Shown here piece by piece: positions 60,292 to 64,000 of a stretch of 64,000 nt of DNA. The DNA comes from an uncultured Bacteroidales bacterium (GTDB lineage: Bacteria > Bacteroidota > Bacteroidia > Bacteroidales > Paludibacteraceae), in contig CAMHSB010000001.1 in NCBI GenBank assembly GCA_946187695.1, positions 186,001 to 250,000 of the forward strand, written 5' to 3'. Within the stretch, counting starts at the first letter, position 1, and every line of letters starts with the position of its first letter. Under the pieces are notes generated by a model. That model had not been told where the DNA came from. It searched no databases and worked only from the letters and a program-made list of their open reading frames with translations. A program made the position numbers and the translations under genes.

Positions 60292-62063
60292 AAGCGGTAG
60301 GTGGCTCCGAGCAAGAAGGAGATACCTTGCGAACGATAGCCGTAATAGTACTCGTTCTTGTGATGCAGCCAGTTCTCCAACTCAAAGAAGAGCGTGAGGT
60401 TCGGCTTGGGCTCGGGCTTGAGAACGCCTGAATCCGGGCTCGCGGTTTTCTTTGCTTTTCCTACCCACATATTGTACTGAACGCCGGCATTGCACTCCAT
60501 GATCGGACGGAGCGTATGCTCGATACCGTTTATATCAAGGGCGAGACGGTTGCCGACAAAGCGGTTAGCCGAATAGAGCGACCAGTGGCGGTCAATGCGG
60601 CCGTCCACGCGGACACCTAACTCCCATACGGGGCGATCGTATGCCGGGATGTTGCCTTTCCAGAAATAGTAGTCTCCATGGACGTTGATGCGCACCTTAT
60701 CCTGCAGGTGGTAATTGATCTGACCACCCACTTTGCCACGCTGATAATCCGCGTACGCATAGTCGAGATCGCCTTTGAGGTCGGCGATGAGATATGTCTG
60801 GTTCATCATATAGGCATAACCTCCGTGCAGCTCGATGAGCAGGTCGCGCACAGGACGGATGTGGAAACCGAGTTCGGCATCCACAGGCGTATATTCCGTA
60901 GCATGGTTATCGGCGATACCTGCCGGTACGCGGCGGTAACGGTTGGTTTCCATGAACTCCTGCAAACTACCCAGACCGTGGTGACCCATCACATCCGCAT
61001 AGATAGTGAGCCATTGTTTGGCCACCTGCGCCTCAAAATTGATATGCGGCGAGGGAGCAAAGGAGATCTTTTCCGAACCGGAGAGCATCTGACCATGGCC
61101 GATATTGAGGTCGAGGTTGACACCCGCATGCACGCGTACGCGCGTTCCTTCATAAGCATAATAAGGCTCAATGCGGAAGTTATGGCGGTTGCTCGCATAC
61201 GCCGGGAAGCTGAAGTTATCGCCCGGTTGGAGGAAGTTATTCTGAATACTGATGTTGGTTCCTACATGGTGTGCCTCGGAATGCCAATCGAAACCACCCT
61301 TCGTGCGCAACTGATGCTCCGATACCGTGCCGGGTTTGGAGAAGAGCACGTAACCCGTCTGCACTTGCCACTGGATATCGTTCTTCGGATTAGACTTGAC
61401 ACCGATAAACGCCTCTACAGACCAAAGAGAGGTGAGGTCGTAGTCATTGAACTTGTGCGGCTCAGGGTAGGCAACTTTGTTTTTCTCCCACCCGCCGAAA
61501 TCACGATTGGTCAGCGCATAATGGTTATAATTGTAGAAATGGCCGTACTTATGGTAGTACAGGTTTCCGCCGTTGACGCCGAAATAGAGATCGCAGGTAG
61601 AGAAGGGGTGGGTGAAATCGAGTCCCACTTTGGTCTTACTCAGCGTTGCGAGTCCCCATTCTGCTTTATGATGGGCATAGACATCGAGGATGGAACGTTT
61701 GCCGTCATCAAGGTGGTAGCCAAAATCAAAGAGCGTGTTGGGGTGACCGATTCCGCCGCGGATATAACCGTTATAGAGTCTTCCCGGCTCGAAGCGCGTA
61801 GGCTGCGAGAGGAGCGGATGGAAGGTCGAAGCGGGTTGAATATCCGCCGTGTACTCGGAGTACTCGATGGGTGCGGGTTCGATAGTGGTCTCCACAACCG
61901 CCGGTTTGGTCGATACCTTGCCTGCCGCCTGGATGACCGGCTGGAAATCACGCTCCACAGTAACCGAACGATTCAGTTCATCGCTCTGCGCGAGAGCGCA
62001 CAAAGGCAGGATAAGTGCTATCCCGCTAATCAGTAATCGAAAATCGTTAATCGTTATCCTCAT
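60288..62063 (-). CDS. Outer-membrane beta-barrel protein (591 aa), TonB-receptor-like
   Basis: Signal peptide about MRITINDFRLLISGIALILP then LCALAQ. The mature start (DELNRSVTVERDFQPVIQAAGKV) followed by a Pro-rich linker (PAVVETTIEPAPIEYSEYTA) and strands such as GRLYNGYIRGGIGHPNTLFDFGY, VYAHHKAEWGLA and GISFLLGATYRF at the end is characteristic of a conserved Bacteroidales barrel family usually annotated as TonB-dependent-receptor-like. No plug domain or TonB box is evident, so active transport is doubtful. The terminal Phe fits outer-membrane insertion. It overlaps the upstream TPR gene by 17 bp and has AAGGAGG 6 nt before its ATG, so the two are probably translated together and may work as a pair. 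The transported or bound substrate is unknown. Confidence 0.72.
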   Translation of the reverse strand: MRITINDFRLLISGIALILPLCALAQSDELNRSVTVERDFQPVIQAAGKVSTKPAVVETTIEPAPIEYSEYTADIQPASTFHPLLSQPTRFEPGRLYNGYIRGGIGHPNTLFDFGYHLDDGKRSILDVYAHHKAEWGLATLSKTKVGLDFTHPFSTCDLYFGVNGGNLYYHKYGHFYNYNHYALTNRDFGGWEKNKVAYPEPHKFNDYDLTSLWSVEAFIGVKSNPKNDIQWQVQTGYVLFSKPGTVSEHQLRTKGGFDWHSEAHHVGTNISIQNNFLQPGDNFSFPAYASNRHNFRIEPYYAYEGTRVRVHAGVNLDLNIGHGQMLSGSEKISFAPSPHINFEAQVAKQWLTIYADVMGHHGLGSLQEFMETNRYRRVPAGIADNHATEYTPVDAELGFHIRPVRDLLIELHGGYAYMMNQTYLIADLKGDLDYAYADYQRGKVGGQINYHLQDKVRINVHGDYYFWKGNIPAYDRPVWELGVRVDGRIDRHWSLYSANRFVGNRLALDINGIEHTLRPIMECNAGVQYNMWVGKAKKTASPDSGVLKPEPKPNLTLFFELENWLHHKNEYYYGYRSQGISFLLGATYRF

Positions 62064-64000
62064 CGTTCTCCTCCTTTCTTACGGGTTGTTCGAGTTGGTC
62101 GAGTGTGCTGATACGTTGGGCAATCAGCGCAGGTATATCGTCGTTGGTCGCCGTGTAGTTCTGCTGCAGCACGAGTAGATACTGCCGCGCTTGGAAGAGT
62201 TCGCCGCGTTCGCGGTTGATATCGCTGAGCAAGATCAGCGCGCGTGCCAACCAGTACTGCTGCTGGGTGTTACTCTGGGTGAACTCCATGATCTGCGTCT
62301 CTGCAGTATCGTAGTCTTTGAGCTCGTAGTACGACTGCGCGAGCAGGTATTTCGCTTCGGCGCCTTGGGCGGTACGTACCTCGGCAGAGAGAGTGGTCAG
62401 GTCCTCTTGCGCCTTGGTCCACTGCTTAAGAGCCACATACGCTTTTGCGCGACCGTAGAGTGCTTCCGCTTTCGTCTCCTCGCTCAACGGTTGGTCACTA
62501 AGAATCTGCTCGGCGATGTCAATAGCCGCTTGATGACGACCCAAAGCTTGCGAACAACGCAGGATACCCAGACGGGCGATAGTCGTGTTCTCGCGGTTGG
62601 AGGCAAGGGCGTGCATGCGGTAGAACGCCTCGAGGGCACACGCATAATCCGCTTTGTCGTAACAGATCTCGGCTACACGGGTAGCTGCTTCTTCCTGATA
62701 CGGGTTGGCGCTCATCTCCGCGAGCACTTTGTATTGCTCAAGTGCCTCGGTGTTCTGACCCAAACGATAGTAGGAGTCAGCGAGGTAATAACGCGCCGTC
62801 GTACAATAGCGACCGCCGGCGCAGAACTTGGTGATATAGTTAGCGAGCGAGATGGTTGCTTTTTGGTAAGAAGCCTGCATGTACTGCATCTCCGCAGATG
62901 CATAAAGGAGCGAGTCCTCAGCGGTGGTGACGTTCATGTTCATCTTCGCCAAGTTCTTCGTGTAGGCCAGATACTCATTTACATTGCCTGTCTCCACATA
63001 GAGCGCCTGGAGTGCATCCAATGCGGTGTAGGCCTCTTCGGTAGCCGGGTATTTCTCGATCGTCTGCCGGTAAGCGGCAATCGCTTGCTCGTTCTGATGC
63101 AGATTGCGATAGAGCATCGCGCGCTCGAGGGAGGCTTTGCGTGCCAAGGTCGAGTGCGGATAGGTTGCGAGTAACTGCTCATAGGTGGCGATGGCATTGC
63201 GCTCATCGTCCATCTGGAGCTGCGCACGGGCAATCTCATAGATACCGTCATCGGCATAATCGGACTTGGGATAACGGCTCACGAGCTCGCGGAGCACGGT
63301 TATCTTGTCGCTGTACTTATGCTGCAGACCGAGTGCATAGCCGCGCTGGAAGAGCGCATAGTCTGCACCGGAAGCCTGGAGCTTGGACACCTGCGCATAG
63401 TAGGTGATCGCCTGCGGGAACTGACGGGCATTGAAATAGCAGTCACCGATACGGTTGAGTGCATCGGCGTACGTCGGATCGGTTGCCAGAGAGGCATCGA
63501 TATAGATCGAGAACACCTCGCGGGCTTTGTCGTACTTGGCTTGCGAGAAAGCGGTATAGCCCTGCAGGTAGCGCGCGATCGTGTAGTTAGCCGATTGGCG
63601 GGCATCCGGACGCGCAAAGAAATTATTGAGATCCTGCTCGCAGGCTGCGTAGTTACGCAAACGGTAGTTGGCTTCCGCACGGATGTAGAATGCCTCGGTG
63701 GTGTACTTGTCCGACTCCGCTTTGTGGGCAATGACCTCGCTCATCCAATCGATGGATTGCTGCATCTTGCCTTGCAGGAAATGATCCGCACCGAGTTGGT
63801 AACGCAGGTATTGCTTGGTCTCCCGCATCTTCGGCGAGGGATTCGGAATCGAATCCAAGGTAGCAATCGCTGCGGCGTAGTTCTTACTCTGCATCAGGGC
63901 GTCGGAGAGCAACTGATAGATACGGCCCTCGTACTTGGAGTCGGGGTACTGCGTCAAGAAATCGTTGAAGGCGCGCACGGATTCGCCGAGGGCGCTGGAC
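62047..64000 (-). CDS. TPR-repeat protein (5'-truncated by the window)
   Basis: The frame is open to the window's edge, so the N-terminus is missing; the GTG at 63978 is internal. The visible 651 residues are almost entirely helical repeats of the TPR/Sel1-like type: for example FYIRAEANYRLRNYAACEQDL, YLQGYTAFSQAKYDKAREVF, ALNRIGDCYFNARQFPQAITYY, TARYYLADSYYRLGQNTEALEQY and AKYLLAQSYYELKDYDTAETQI. The C-terminal QQYWLARALILLSDINRERGELFQARQYL is typical of a conserved Bacteroidales TPR protein of about 1000 aa found beside an outer-membrane barrel gene. A periplasmic or envelope scaffolding role is likely but the signal peptide is outside the window. The acidic C-terminus (KEENDEDND) overlaps the start of the barrel gene. 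Confidence 0.8.
   Translation of the reverse strand, partial: SSALGESVRAFNDFLTQYPDSKYEGRIYQLLSDALMQSKNYAAAIATLDSIPNPSPKMRETKQYLRYQLGADHFLQGKMQQSIDWMSEVIAHKAESDKYTTEAFYIRAEANYRLRNYAACEQDLNNFFARPDARQSANYTIARYLQGYTAFSQAKYDKAREVFSIYIDASLATDPTYADALNRIGDCYFNARQFPQAITYYAQVSKLQASGADYALFQRGYALGLQHKYSDKITVLRELVSRYPKSDYADDGIYEIARAQLQMDDERNAIATYEQLLATYPHSTLARKASLERAMLYRNLHQNEQAIAAYRQTIEKYPATEEAYTALDALQALYVETGNVNEYLAYTKNLAKMNMNVTTAEDSLLYASAEMQYMQASYQKATISLANYITKFCAGGRYCTTARYYLADSYYRLGQNTEALEQYKVLAEMSANPYQEEAATRVAEICYDKADYACALEAFYRMHALASNRENTTIARLGILRCSQALGRHQAAIDIAEQILSDQPLSEETKAEALYGRAKAYVALKQWTKAQEDLTTLSAEVRTAQGAEAKYLLAQSYYELKDYDTAETQIMEFTQSNTQQQYWLARALILLSDINRERGELFQARQYLLVLQQNYTATNDDIPALIAQRISTLDQLEQPVRKEENDEDND

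Noticed and set aside
60678..62036. 452-codon plus-strand frame opposite the barrel gene
   Set aside because: Composition is Arg/Val/Ile-rich with no motif; the minus-strand frame has a signal peptide, barrel strands and coupling to the TPR gene.
62191..63174. 327-codon plus-strand frame opposite the TPR gene
   Set aside because: The minus strand encodes clear TPR repeats; this frame is its shadow.
1..64000. T9SS machinery or gliding genes (PorV, PorU, SprA, GldK-N)
   Set aside because: None of the proteins has the corresponding features; only presumed cargo is present.

Overview
The window looks like a chromosomal segment of an uncultured member of the Bacteroidota, most likely order Bacteroidales. 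Evidence: at least eight promoters have the Bacteroidota pattern (TTTG-like box, a spacer of exactly 20 nt, then TAnnTTTG); start codons mostly lack a Shine-Dalgarno sequence; and the gene content is dominated by giant secreted proteins built from Cys-bracketed FN3 domains, InlB-type repeats, PKD/Ig-like domains and C-terminal tails typical of type IX secretion (T9SS) cargo. No rRNA, tRNA, CRISPR array, transposase or T9SS machinery gene is visible.

Layout. 1-2534: the 3' part of a uridine-kinase-like nucleoside kinase, then a short FeoB with a degenerate G domain. 2700-22551: two unlinked giant secreted proteins (3320 and 3217 aa), each with its own promoter and terminator. 22731-32565: a probable four-gene operon with an outer-membrane barrel, an OmpA-family protein with a Lys/Ala coiled coil, and two paralogous ~1.1-kDa-residue secreted proteins with full-size type-A-like sorting domains. 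32566-33080: a structured leader containing a boxA-like motif. 33081-37596: an AT-rich accessory island with a DUF234-type AAA ATPase, a 1.1 kb repeat-rich gene-free stretch, a RhuM-family protein and two small unknown proteins that look like distant paralogues of each other. 37627-50675: a 4194-aa adhesin with starch-binding-like and InlB repeats, followed by a small signal-peptide/TM protein. 50759-51330: a RelB/ParE-type toxin-antitoxin pair. 51548-60291: a second adhesin of 2695 aa that starts with a family 1 pectate lyase domain, followed by a second small TM protein. 60288-64000 (minus strand): an outer-membrane barrel protein and a TPR protein, convergent with the rest.

How it fits together. 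The best candidate for an undescribed system is the pair of paralogous cassettes at 37627-50675 and 51548-60291. Each is a giant adhesin with the same ~800-residue C-terminal architecture (Big_2/Ig, ThuA-like domain, beta-solenoid, compact C-terminal tail), immediately followed by a small protein with a signal peptide, a Ser/Thr/Met-rich middle and a C-terminal P-[IL]-G / Trp-Pro-Leu / TM / basic tripartite signal, each preceded by a strong Shine-Dalgarno that is unusual in this phylum. I infer that the small protein anchors, chaperones or sorts the giant one. Upstream of the first cassette lies a mosaic of short repeats, phased A-tracts and at least two orphan copies of the adhesin leader plus start codon, which suggests past or ongoing recombination at the adhesin's 5' end.
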